Source: Ursus arctos (lineage: Eukaryota > Chordata > Mammalia > Carnivora > Ursidae). Taken from it: DNA of 64,000 nt. The notes under the pieces were generated by a model that was not told where the DNA came from, did no database searches, and was given only the letters and a program-made list of their open reading frames with translations. Location of the stretch: NCBI RefSeq assembly GCF_023065955.2, contig NW_026622974.1, forward strand, positions 25,885,718 through 25,949,717. Reading direction: 5' to 3'. Both the position numbers and the translations under genes were made by a program. The first letter of the stretch is position 1. Each line of letters opens with the position of its first letter. Shown one piece after another: positions 46,690 through 58,047 of this stretch.

Positions 46690-47000
46690 TCCCCGATTAT
46701 GCCATCCTTTTCTCTGACTCCAAGGGATTTTTCTAAAATACAAATCTGATCATGTCATTCCCCTACTTAAAAGTGGTCTGCCTCAGAACTAGGTCACCAT
46801 TAGGAAAGAGTCCGAGCTCCTTACTTCCTTCAGGTTAGCATCATTGTAACCTTCCTAAACCAATCAATGGAGGGATGCCCCTCTTCACACGCTAGAGCCA
46901 CACCATGTAGGCTAAGTGCTCCACTCTAGCTCCCTCCTAACTGTTGCGTGGCTCTCAAATCTCCTTGAATATTCCCTCTGCTGAGAAATCCCCTTTATTC
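46690..47000 (+). repeat. L2 LINE fragment
   Basis: 'aaatctgatcatgtcattcc' (L2 'gatcatgtcactcc' motif), 'aaagagtccgagctccttac', 'agccacaccatgtaggct' and 'gagaaatcccctttattc' give sense L2. Confidence 0.62.
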
Positions 47001-47314
47001 TTTTTTCCTTTAGGCCCCCCACCACCTCACCGGCCTTCTCTTGCCTTGCTCTTCTGCATTCGAGACGTGGTTATTTCCTGACTGCGTTTTTTTCTGTTAC
47101 ATGTTTGCTCTGAGCTCTGGTCTGGGCAAGCTCTGCTGCCACTTGTTTCCTGGCTGCTGACTCACTGGTTTGCTCCATCCTTCGGAGTGTGGGACCCTCT
47201 GGATTCCTGACCCTGTGGGTTCCTGTCTCACTGGTACTTCTTGTTTCAACATGTTGTTGGTCCTGACCCCACCAGCCTCCCCTGAATCTTTCCCCATCTT
47301 TTCAGAGACTTTTC
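47001..47314. other. Unassigned, possibly L2 continuation
   Basis: The minus-strand frame at 47097-47297 has no support. No other feature is seen. Confidence 0.3.
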
Positions 47315-47500
47315 ACTGATTTATTGTGTAATCCTGGAGAAGTCATTTAACCTTTCTCTTTTTGGGATTTGTTTTTGTTTTCCAAATTTATATGAGTCTA
47401 GGTAAGCTGAAAACTGCCCTCACAGGGCTTGTGACAATTAAGTGAAATAAAACATGTGAAAATGCTTTAAGTGCAAAGTGCTATAAACTAATATATTATT
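47315..47500 (+). repeat. MIR SINE
   Basis: 'ctggagaagtcatttaacct', 'cctcacagggcttgtgacaa' and 'atgctttaagtgcaaagtgc' lie in the sense MIR order. A T/G-rich stretch replaces part of the middle. Confidence 0.65.
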
Positions 47501-47644
47501 TTACCGTAGTGCTTTTTTCTCAGAAACATCATTCCTGGATGTAATTTTCTTTGTGTAGAGCTTTGTGATTTGAAAAGTATTGACTGATAGTTTGATAGAC
47601 TAATATGTAGGTAAAAAGGAAAATAATAACTTTTGTTATTGACC

Positions 47645-47860
47645 GTATGCCATATTCCAAATACTGTGCTGGCTCTCTAGATGTTACCTGCTTTAATCTT
47701 TACATCCACTCTGCAAGGTAGATATTATTATCTCCAATTTACAGTTGAAGAAACAGTGTCAGGGACATAAAGTAAGTTGTCCAAGTATATATAGTTTGTA
47801 AGTCACAGAACAAGAGTTGTTAACTTCTGTGTTATTTCAGAGCTGTAATGCTCTCCCTGA
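47645..47860 (-). repeat. MIR SINE
   Basis: 'ctttaatctttacatccact', 'ctgcaaggtagatattatta', 'tctccaatttacagttgaag' and 'gtaagttgtccaag' represent antisense MIR. Confidence 0.68.
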
Positions 47861-47954
47861 GATACTGATATGCTCCACTAGGTTTTGCCTTTTCTCTAGT
47901 CCCACCATGCCAATCTGATCCCACTTTATGTATTTCCTGCCCCATGACAATTGT

Positions 47955-48036
47955 GGTGTATTAGTCAGACTCCAAGATAACTCCCCTATTACTATATTTT
48001 GGGCTCATTTGTTACACAGCAATAGATAACGAATAC
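47955..48036 (+). repeat. MLT1-like LTR end fragment
   Basis: 'cacagcaatagataacgaat' resembles the 3' end of MLT1 LTRs. Only a short piece is present. Confidence 0.35.
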
Positions 48037-48435
48037 CCATGTTATATACTGAAAAAGCATTCTTGATAGGGGTCTGTTGTACATATTACTGGTAAATGAA
48101 AAAATTAACTCCAGCATTCTCAGTTTTTTCATGTAATAAGCAACACTTAATAAGAACTGAGATTGGAATTCATGTCACTCTAAGTTCAAGGCATCACCTT
48201 TTATGCCATGCTGCTGGAGGGCTTGTGCATTTATATTGGGCCTGTGGTTCAGGATGAAGGTGGGACAGCTGATGATTTGGTGCCCACGTACAAATGAAAG
48301 CAAATAGGAATTTTATATCTGAAGATAGAGTTCTAGGGAAGAGTTTGGAGACCATGGGTGCTTGAGAGTTCCTCAAATATTATCAGGTAACTTAATCCTG
48401 TGCCACTTGGATAATAGCCACTTTTAGCTAAAACA
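48037..48435. other. Unassigned DNA
   Basis: I see no feature that I can support. Confidence 0.35.
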
Positions 48436-48630
48436 GAGGCCAAAATTTTTCTGCAAAGAGTTAGATAGTAAATAATTTAGGCATTGTGAGCCATTTTTGG
48501 TCCGTTGCATATTCTTTTTTTTTTTTTTATAAACCACTAAAAATATAATATTCTTAGCTGAAAGTCCTTACAAAAACAAACTATGAGTTACATTTGTCCC
48601 AGGCTGGTGACAAATTTGTCACCCCTGACT
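48436..48630 (+). repeat. hAT-type nonautonomous DNA transposon fragment
   Basis: 'ctgcaaagagttagatagta', 'aataatttaggcattgtgag', a T14-like run and 'aatttgtcacccctgact' give the opposite-strand reading of the family at 17465-17655. Confidence 0.5.
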
Positions 48631-48884
48631 ACAGTCAAGGTGGTTCTCGAAGAGCATGGATTAATCCAAGTATGGTTCTCTATGGGATTCTAAGAGGGAA
48701 TTAAGCCCTAATGTCCTAAGGCATCCATTGTATATAGTGATTAAACTTCTCTTCTGTGAATCTAGAATGGTATTTGTTATGTACACACTTGGGAGAATTG
48801 ACTAAATAATCACTCAAAATGTTTTGTGTTCTGTGGTTCAGATGACAAGCCCTGACTGAAAAAGGCTGGCAGCACATTTGCTCA

Positions 48885-49000
48885 TACACTTACTCATTCA
48901 ACAGTCATTAAATTGGCACTAACTATGTGCTCAGTGTTGTATTAAGTGACAGCAGAGCTAAATGAAATGAGGACTTTCATTTACCTCAGAAACATCACAT
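48885..49000 (-). repeat. L2 LINE 3' end, antisense
   Basis: 'actcattcaacagtcattaa', 'ctaactatgtgctcagtgtt' and 'acagcagagctaaatg' have the antisense L2 tail order. Confidence 0.5.
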
Positions 49001-49114
49001 CGAGTGAACAAGAAATTATGAAAACAACTTAATTTCTGAAGTTATGCTCAAGCAGAAACAATGTGATGATCCTCATAACTTTTTTCTTTTTTCACTAATG
49101 TGATATCCTTGCTA

Positions 49115-49335
49115 TAAAATAAGAGCTTTCCGGGACACCTAGGTAATTCAGTTGGTTAAGCGTCTGCCTTTGGCTCAGGTCATGATCCTGGGGTCTTGGG
49201 ATAGAACACCGCATCAGGCTCCCTGTTCAGCAGGGAGTCAGCTTCTCCCTCTGCCGCTCCCCTTGCTCATGCTCTCTCTCTCTCTCTCTGAAATAAACAA
49301 ATGAAATCTTTAAAAAAAAATAAAATAAGCATTCC
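49115..49335 (+). mobile_element. Can-SINE
   Basis: The body starts 'gggacacctaggtaattcag' (49132). 'ggttaagcgtctgcctttgg', a CT-rich middle ending in (TC)n and an A-rich tail follow. The flank 'taaaataagagctttcc' (49115-49131) resembles 'taaaataagcattcc' (49321-49335), a TSD with an indel. Confidence 0.95.
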
Positions 49336-49424
49336 TCTTTCTTTGCAGTGCTGTGATTTGTGCTATGCAGTCCTACTGATAGTTGTTTGAAAACTAGTAA
49401 GATCCCCTAGTGATACATGTCCAC

Positions 49425-49625
49425 AGATGAGTTTGGATCAATCCTTGCTTGCCACTGACTCTCTGACCTCAGGCAATTACTTAACATTTTTGAGACACCA
49501 TTGCACCATAAAATGGAGAAAATAATAATATCTACTCCAACGAACTCTTAGGTAAATTTAATGAGAAAAAAACATAAAGCCCTCTGGGTAATTCTTAATA
49601 AGTAGCAAAAGCTCAACAGAATTAA
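49425..49625 (+). repeat. MIR SINE
   Basis: 'ttgccactgactctctgacc', 'tcaggcaattacttaacatt', 'ccataaaatggagaaaataa' and 'gcaaaagctcaac' are in sense MIR order. Confidence 0.7.
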
Positions 49626-50054
49626 CTATTATTATTACTTTCAGGCTAGCCCCTATGACTTCAGCAGCATCGGATACATGCTTTTAATTTTGTTTTTAAG
49701 TCAGATCCATATATCACACCCTATTTATTCTCTATGAGGTGTACCCATACAAAGGAAACATCTGCAGTTTTGTCTAATTGCATTGGCCTCCTCAGAGAAT
49801 CGGGCCCAGCTATGGAATCTAAGAAATACCTACTGGGACTCTACAAATCTTGAAAATGCTGTTTTAGAAGGATGGTTCGATTTCTTCTCAATGAAGTAAA
49901 TTGGCTGTAATAGGGTGGGGAAGGGTGGTAGGCAAAGCCTCACTTCAGCAAACTCCTGATTTTAACTTATTTTTTCCCTTCCTTTTGAGAGCTTCCTCAT
50001 GCAGAAAAAAAAATGGCTTGCCTCGCTCTTCTGGATTCTGAAGTAAGAATAACA
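49626..50054. other. Unassigned DNA
   Basis: I see no repeat I can name with confidence. Confidence 0.35.
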
Positions 50055-50285
50055 GAACCAACCTTGAGTGAACTCTTACTTTGCACCAGGCTCTTCACAC
50101 TTAATCCTCACACAGCCCTATGAAGTAGAGAATATTTTATCATTCATAATTTATATGTAAGGAAACCTAAAGCGCAGGTTGCATACATAGCTTTCCTGAG
50201 GAATGGCTGGTGTGTCAGTAGTCTGGTTTAAATCCAGATGGGTTACTTCAGAGCTTAGCTCTTAATTCCACTGCTCTACTACAGT
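50055..50285 (-). repeat. MIR SINE
   Basis: 'actttgcaccaggctcttca', 'cttaatcctcacacagccct', 'atgaagtagagaatatttta' and 'agagcttagctcttaattcc' fit antisense MIR. Confidence 0.75.
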
Positions 50286-51644
50286 AGAGAGTAGAATAGA
50301 AGGATTTTGTGAATCACATATGCAAGTTTAAATTTTCTTATAGTCGCATTTAAAAACAGGAAAAAGAAGCAGGTATAATTAATTTTAATATATACCTTAT
50401 TTCACCAATTATGTCTAAAATATTACCATTTCAATAGGTAATCAATATAAAATTTTGAATGAGATATTTTATACTCTTTTTTCGTACTTCATCTTTGAAA
50501 TCCAGTGTGTATCTAATTCAACTGTTCATCTCAATTGGGACTAGTTACCTTTCAAGCACTCAACAGCCACATGTGGCTGGTGGCTTCCACATGGAAGAGC
50601 ACAACTCTGCTACTTATTCAGCTTAACTTTCTATTTATATCTCTCTGTTTATATAATCTTTTTTGTTTTTGTCTTGGCATCTTCAAAAATGTAGAGATCT
50701 TGAGTACTAAAACTGAAAGTAAGTTAAAAAAAAAGGAAGAAAAGAAAACAGTAGTAATATTGTCATTGTTTGGGGTTTCTAATGATGCCTAGGAAAGCTG
50801 GTGTTCTTCAGTGACTTCTGTCAGATTTCTGACATATTTTGAGTTCAACTACATGCCCATTTAAGAACATAAGGCTCATTTACCATATTTCCCTTTTGGC
50901 CAAGCAGAAATCTAAAAATAAACTCTTAAGTTGTTAGGTTTGACCTAACTCTTTATATAAATATCCGTTTGCAGTTGTTGCTTTAGCAAAAGAAAAATCC
51001 AATCCCCCAAGTCTTTTGGTTCTAAAAACTTTAGGAAACTGATTTCTCCCCTGAACACTTCCTTCCTCTAAGCCACATACAAACTGAAAAGAAAAGGAAG
51101 TGAAAATTAGATTTTATTTTATTTATTTTTTTTTTGCCAGAAGAGAATAAAAAAAGACAACCTCCCATCTTCACATACAACATCTTTGCCATTTCCCTTC
51201 CTGCTACCAAATTTTAAGTGATTATTAGTGTATGTAAATTGTCCATTAATATAAAGTTTAACTCTATGAACTGTGTAGATTTTTGGTTTCAGGAGTAACA
51301 TGGTATCTAATAAGTTTGGAAGTGCCCTGTTGGAAATTACCATGTCACATACCCCCTATGTGTATCCCAGGAAATGTTTTCCCCAGTACTGGATACATAC
51401 TAGACAACAACAGACAGGAAGTGTTTGTTGAATTAAATTTATTTTGCTTAATTGGAGGAAAGTTAAGAAAAATTTTGTATACACTACTATAAAAGAAAAG
51501 TGGTTTGTAATTTCAAAATATATTAGTGAAAACAGTAGACATATTTTGATTAGAAAGAAATGACCTGTGAGCAAGGAGGACATAAAGATGTAGAAACTAT
51601 TAGAACTTGAGAGGGTGATTGGCTTCTAGAAGTTCTTCCTTACG
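50286..51644. other. Unassigned single-copy DNA
   Basis: Overlapping opposite-strand frames at 51119-51583 are unsupported. I see no repeat. Confidence 0.4.
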
Positions 51645-51715
51645 CCTGTTTTTATTTATTTATTTTTATTTTATTTTTTTAAAGATTTTATTTATTTGAC
51701 AGAGAGAGAGTGTGT
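51645..51715 (-). mobile_element. Truncated Can-SINE tail
   Basis: (TTTA)n, 'aaagattttatttatttgac' and 'agagagagagtgtg' are the antisense 3' tail of a Can-SINE. The tRNA-like head is absent, so it is 5'-truncated. Confidence 0.7.
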
Positions 51716-53044
51716 GTATATTGCTAAAGTAAATACAGTGGACTTCACAGAGATTTCTGTTAAATATATGTACCAATAACATTAATGCTAGTTGCCTTTG
51801 CTCAAAGCATTTTAGCAGAGCATATTTCAGAACTGTGTGTGGGTTAAAGTAGAACTATATTCACTATTAAACTTGTGTGTCCTTATATGTATTTTAAATT
51901 TTAAAGTGATATTAACCAGCTTGATAATATGCCTTATTCAATTAACTTCAACTGACATTTGATGGCTTCAACCAGTCTCCCTTCTTAGGACATTGATTTG
52001 TCACCATTCAAAAGAACTTGAGGATGACTTTGAAGGTAATTCCAAAACAGGAGTTTCCAAAAATATTTGGACAATGATAATGCCAATCAAATCAGCTCAA
52101 AGCCTCTTAAAGGTGACTACTTTAACTGAAACAACAGTTATTTGGATGCATAAATTCTGGCATGTTTGTAAAAATTAGTAACACTACTTTATAACCAGAC
52201 TCAAGGCAGAGTAACGAGAAATAGTCGAAGTAATGTAGGAGTGAAGGAGCTTCCAGCCCTCCTGCTGGTCTTGTGGTGAAGCCTCAGAAGTTCTAATGAT
52301 TCTCTGCTGTTTAAATCTCCGTTTTCCTGGCCTTGTTCCAAAGTACTGGTGCAGTGTTTCTTATTTTTCATTTATTTCAATGCTTACTCACAGTTTCAGG
52401 CCAGCAGCTAAATTCTTTTATTAGTTCATTTTTACCTGATTTCATACAGAAGGTTTTAGACAAAAATGCTGTCTAATTTTATTTTGCTGTCATTCTCTTC
52501 TTGAGGTCCTTAATAACAGTTCCTAAGGCAGGTACCGTTTTCCAATAAAGATTAAAATGAATATTTTCCCAGATTTCCACTCAGGGAGGCTGTGTTGTGT
52601 AACTCCAGGGGTACATTCTCCTTTCTCTTTTTGAGTGACCCTGCATCACACCATACACACCCAGGCGCACAGATGACACTCTCTGGGCCGTGGGATGCAG
52701 CAGTCTTGTCTTAGCTTACCGTTATTTGGTGGGCTTTATGTCTAAGTCTTTAAAGCTTCTGGTCTAAAGGGGCGCTTGTACATTGCAGTTACCATAGAAT
52801 TCTAAATACTTTGTCCACAGTACTTTAAAAGCAATTAAGTCCAATGAGTTTACTTTAGATTAATCATATTTGATATTTTACAGAGGAGTGCCATTTATAA
52901 AATATTAAGGTAGAAGGTGCTGCTTATTTTTCAAAAGATAGTCTCCTTGGGCAAACGTGAAGTACAGATGTCTATTATAGAGTCAGTTGAATTCCTCAGT
53001 TGCTTGATTCTAATGAAAACACACATGGTGTTTGGAAGGATTTC
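51716..53044. other. Unassigned single-copy DNA
   Basis: I see no nameable repeat or exon. Confidence 0.4.
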
Positions 53045-53420
53045 TTTCCAACTAAAGCCCTTTGATTAGCTACCTTTCTGTCAGAGGCAGTGTCCAAACG
53101 TATCCATTGTCGTTCCCCACACCCCCAGCTTCCCTTGCAGTTCAGTTGGCCTAGATAACCACTTTGTCAGTGGACTTTGGACAGAAAAGACAGTATAGCT
53201 TCAGGCCAAGCCTACTAACTGCCTCAGCTGGCCTCTTCATCTCTTCCCTGCTGCATTGGCCTTGGGAGGCTTGGTGCTACAGATGGTGCTGCTCCAGGTG
53301 GGAGGAATCTTCCTAATGGGCATCGGACTGGGGTGTGAGAAAAAAGGAATCTTTACATACTACTTGGATTTGAGAGTCAATTTGTGGTTATTTCGTATTA
53401 GCCCAGCCTAACTAAAACAA
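53045..53420 (+). repeat. ERVL-MaLR-type LTR, diverged
   Basis: 'acccccagcttcccttgcag', 'tggacagaaaagacagtata' and an end 'attagcccagcctaactaaa' show the sense LTR layout. It is too diverged for a firm subfamily. Confidence 0.45.
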
Positions 53421-53454
53421 TACATACAGTATTTTTTAGGGATTATAGAAAAAA

Positions 53455-53720
53455 ATTTATATGTATATTCTAATGTAGTTAAATATAACTGTATTTTCTT
53501 TCTAAGCTTCTTATTGATCTTAAGATCTTTCCCTTGACCAAAATTTGTGCAAATATTCTTCTATATATTCTTCCATTTTAATTTTTATAGTTTTTACATT
53601 TTCTTCATATTAAGATTTCATTTCAAGCATTCAAATGTATCTTACACAAGTTAGCATTTTTGATTGGATGAAATATTTTTGATCATTTGAAAACATTTTT
53701 AGGTCTTATATCGCCTTCAG
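53455..53720 (-). repeat. Possible old L1 fragment, antisense
   Basis: The T-rich text 'ttcttctatatattcttcc', 'atttttatagtttttacatt' resembles antisense L1 ORF2 C-terminal sequence. Similarity is low. Confidence 0.33.
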
Positions 53721-56089
53721 GTTGTTATTATGTAAATAGACTGTCATTGATTTGTAATTATTCTTATCAATAGAGTGCCAGGCCACCACCCTTTGAAGTG
53801 GCTGCACCCACTTTAAATTTACTTCTTATAGCTGTTCTGAACATTCTGGCCTGCTAACTCCCCATCCTTTGGAATTCTGATCCCATTAAATGTTCTTCCA
53901 TTTTCACCCTGACCTTTCACATTGGACCTAGTCCTCAGCATTGCTTTTCCAGCTATAACTTCTGGAACTCTAGAGCACTGTTTTCAAAATGTGATTCATG
54001 GAAGATTCAGCTTTTTCTTTTTTCTCCTCAGTCACCTCAGGCCTCCACACTCCAAACTTGCACTAAAGGGCCCTGTGTCTTTGCATTCAGTAAAGCCTCT
54101 CATTGCTGAGTCTCCTGCTGTGTTTATTTACGCTTCTCAGTCATTCGACATGTTGGGGAGAGAGTCAATATTCTTAGGTGGTAATAGCAACAGAGTGCAA
54201 AAACCATCATCATTACCTTCTTTTCCAATGTTAAGGTTAATAATCAAACATCATAATACACTTTGAAAATTCTGGGAATGCTTAGATTGTTAAGCAATTT
54301 TCACAACTACTGGACTTTTCATGGGTCCTGAATTCCCAAGTGAACAGAGTTTGAAAGATTCTTGTTCATAAGTTTATTATTAACAAATAGGTAACTTTTA
54401 ACATACCACACATAGTTTTACAGCCTTGGTTAGAGTTCGTGGCTTGGAATCCACTATCTGATACTCTGAGATCCTGTAGGAAATTACTACTTTATAGAGG
54501 TTTTTTTTTTTCTTCCCTAGATGCCAGGATTAATTATATTTTAATGATTTGTCTTTTCGAAGATACCAGGATAGTCATTTTTTTTCCTTAGTGAAAATAA
54601 ACTGAAATTGGACAAAAGAAAATTATAAATGTCTGTCAAGAAGAGAATAGTTAAACGTTATTTTTTATTTGTATAATGTAATCTCATGCAACTATTAAAA
54701 TAAAAAATAAACAGTGTTGATACATGGAAAATCAGCATGAAAAATGGCAAGAGAAAGAGTAGACCACAGTGTTTTCCATACTTGATGGTTAAAATCCCAG
54801 CCATAGCTCCAGAGTAAAGACTTTAGCTGTGTAGCTATTTTGAATTCAGGTTGATCAGTGAATATTCTTCATTTTGGGGGAGGGACTGAAAAGGGAGGAG
54901 GTGCTATTGAGGATTCTATTTCCATGAGAATTTGAAATTCCAGGAGAATTTGCCTCCTAGGGAGGCAATGGTTGAACATGAGTTTATAGTTGGTCCCAGT
55001 CACTGAGACTCACAATAAATATAGACAAGGGAGGATAAAGAGGGCATGGAGTGGGGGTAGCATGTTGCCATTGGGAAGTTCACCGCACAGACATGAAGAG
55101 AACCATGATACCTAAGCTTTGTTTAGAGACACTGATAGCAGTTGGGGGTAGGGGTGAGAGTAGGCAGAGTATCTAGGCATCTCTAGAGCTCATTTAGAGG
55201 TGGCAGAGCTGGCCTTGCAAGCTCCAACAACCACCTCAAAACTCTTCATCTTCTCTCACAGACCTATTAGGTATTAGCTTAGGATAATTCTGGGTACTGT
55301 GCTAGGATGCAGAATAGGTGTAACCCAATAGTGTTTTTTTCTTGCACACATAAAGTCTGTGTGTGTGTTATTGGTCAGAGGGTGGCTTTTCTCTGTGGTC
55401 ATTTAGGAACCAAAACTCCTTGCATTCTATATCTTGACAGAGATAACAAGGGCTTGAAAAGGAAATTCTATAGATTATGGTTAGATAAAATGATAGGCAA
55501 GAAACAGAACAAAATAAAAAACAACCCTCCCAAAACCAGCATGTCATTCATGCCCCTATGAAGACAAGACTGTTGAGTTAACTGGTTTCCTAAACACATA
55601 GGTGTAAAAGCTGGAAGTGGGGCTAGAAGACACCACTTTCCCCTGAGATTCTGCACTGATTGACTCATATGGGGCTCAATAATTGACTCAAATCTTCCAA
55701 CACATATTTACCATGAGGTAGAGGTAGACTGTGTACCTGTAAAGCTTTGTAGCATTTTGGAGCCCAACTGGTCTTCCTGTAGGTAAAGAGGGGAAGGAAG
55801 GAGAGAGTGAGAGGAACTGTTTTTCTCCTTTCTGGTTGCATTTAGAACCTTGGGGCTGGTATGGTTGGCTGAGAATTGCCCTTTGGAGCAGCAGAGACTG
55901 GAAAGAATTGGGAATTTAAATATTAGGAGGGACTCTTTTAGGAACCAGGAACTTCTGCATGAGCAGGTGAGGTCTTGACACGAATGAAATTCAGTTTGGT
56001 GGCTTAAATGTTGTCATTTGTAACTACGAACTGGGGAGAACTGATGATGTATGGGTTTCAAGGATGTATAATTAAGAGGAATATTTATA
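53721..56089. other. Mostly single-copy DNA
   Basis: Open frames at 53922-54266 (+, 114 codons) and 55307-55561 (+) show no known motif. I see no repeats that I can name. Confidence 0.38.
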
Positions 56090-56180
56090 CATTCATGTTT
56101 ACTCAAAAAATGTATTGAAAACCTACTGTGTGTCACATACTATGGTAAATGCTGGGCCTAAAGTTGAAAGTAAAATATCT
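56090..56180 (-). repeat. L2 LINE 3' end, antisense
   Basis: 'aaaaaatgtattgaaaacc', 'tactgtgtgtcacatactat' and 'ggtaaatgctgggcc' resemble the antisense L2 tail. Confidence 0.45.
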
Positions 56181-56963
56181 AAGCTCTGCTGGGCTAAATT
56201 TGTAAAAACAAGCACAGGGAGCTTTAAACAGGCACCTGGTCTGGCCTAAAGATAGAAGATGATGGCTCACAGTAGTGATACAAAAGTTCAGGGTGTTAAA
56301 ATAACAGTGTTTTCCATGTTTAGTAATTCCTTTAAACATTGTTTTAATAATCCTTTCATAATAAATAATAATCACGGAAGGAAAGAAATGAAAATCTTGG
56401 CACAGTGAACCTAATGGATAACTGCTTTGTGTTTTCCCTTAGAGTCCAGGGAAATTAAAAATCATTTAACTCTCTGATGAAAGGTCTTCATCGCCTCATT
56501 TTTATTTTCACTGCTTAATCCAGAGGACATCTTCCATTTGTTCATTTCCCCTTTCATTCCATTTCATGCTAGGTCCTGCCACATCCTGTTCATTTCCCCT
56601 TGAAACAAATCATGTTAAAGATTTCTTCTTGGTCTCTGTCGTAATTTCAAAATCCTTAAGTAGTTTCAGAGGAAGACAATTAAACAAAGTTGAAGATCTA
56701 TCACCCTTTCTTATTATATCCTGAAAAGTTAAGAGGAGAGCTGCAGTGGCTTTTAAGGAATGAATCAAGTTGGTTATCTGAGAAACTCAAAAGACAGGAA
56801 TGCTTTGAAAGTGAATGACAAGTCTCTCATGATTCTTAAGCAAAGTCTGAGAAAGTAGGTTTAGATGCCCACGTGGATTTTGGAAGAAGCTGAAAAGGCT
56901 CTGATATAGGCATTTAAGGTAAGTGTGAATTAGAACATCCCAAATTCACACCTGTTTCCTACA

Positions 56964-56998
<35 letters not shown>

Positions 56999-57813
56999 AC
57001 CTACACACAGGGACTCAAGATGTATAGATACTAAAAGAGTTTGTACATTTTTAACTAGCCTATGGACAGGCTGAAAATGTAAAATTATTAATAAATTTGG
57101 ACTTTAATAGAAACACTTAAATGGCTAGTCACATAAAGTTTTCCTTCAGAAAATGAGTTTTCTGTTCAATTCAATGTAATACCATGAGCAGTCTACCCTT
57201 AATGAAATATACATGATTCTCCTAGCTTCATAATATAGACAATTCAATCACAAGAATATAAAAAATATTCTGACGGACTCACTTGTGTGCTTGAATTGAG
57301 GAAGTCCTCAGTGATTTGCGTAATCCCAAGCCAACTGCTGCCCAATGCAGGTTGGAGTCCTTGAAAGTGGCTGTCACTAGGGAAGTGGAACTTTTGGCCA
57401 TGATTTTAAAGCATAGGACAAAGTGTGGGGTGAAGAAGTGAAAGGAACACAGATAAGGAAGAAAGACTAGCAGCAGGTTCATTCCCTTCAGGGTTACAGG
57501 ATAAAATAAATAAATGCCTAGCTGGAGAAAATACACTTGCTGATTATAAAACAGCTGTTCTGCTGTCTACAAATACTTTGTTTTTCTAAACTGGTTCCTG
57601 GGCTAGATAAAATTTTCACCTCACTTCTAAGTTTCCATTTAAAAATCTATCGTCAAGTAATTATTTTAAAAAGCTATATATTTTATAGAAAAATTGCTGT
57701 AGTTTTATGCTAGACAGCAGATCTTTGATTGAGGACACTTACTGGTTTGAAAATGTGATACAAAGTATCTCAGTAGGGAGGAACTAATTAAAACATTAAA
57801 AAAATCTTTTATA
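56181..57813. other. Mostly single-copy DNA
   Basis: I see no nameable feature except the AC microsatellite at 56967. Confidence 0.38.
56967..57008. repeat. (AC)n microsatellite, interrupted
   Basis: A pure AC run occupies 56967-56993, followed by imperfect ACAC/TACAC units. Confidence 0.95.
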
Positions 57814-58047
57814 AAAGTCAATAAAGGGGCGCATGGATGGTTCAGTTAGTTAAGTGTCTATCTCTTGATTTCAGCTCAGGTCGTGATCTCAGGGTTGTGA
57901 GATGGAGCCCTGCATCAGATTCCTTGCTGGGTGTGGAGCCTGCTTAAGATTCTCTCCCTCTCCTTCTGCCCATCCCCCTTGCTTGCACGCACGTGCGTAC
58001 GTGCATGCTTTCTCTAAAAGAAAAATAAGATTTTTAAAGTCAATAAA
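57814..58047 (+). mobile_element. Can-SINE with 12-bp perfect TSD
   Basis: 'aaagtcaataaa' is at 57814-57825 and 58036-58047. The head 'ggggcgcatggatggttcag' and the core 'ctcaggtcgtgatctcag' are clear. The CT-rich middle includes an alternating purine-pyrimidine run at 57984-58008. Confidence 0.96.

Noticed and set aside
53922..54266. 114-codon plus-strand open frame in single-copy DNA
   Set aside because: There is no recognisable motif, no splice or promoter evidence and a homopolymer-like F run; the length is within chance for 64 kb of sequence. A translated search could reopen it.
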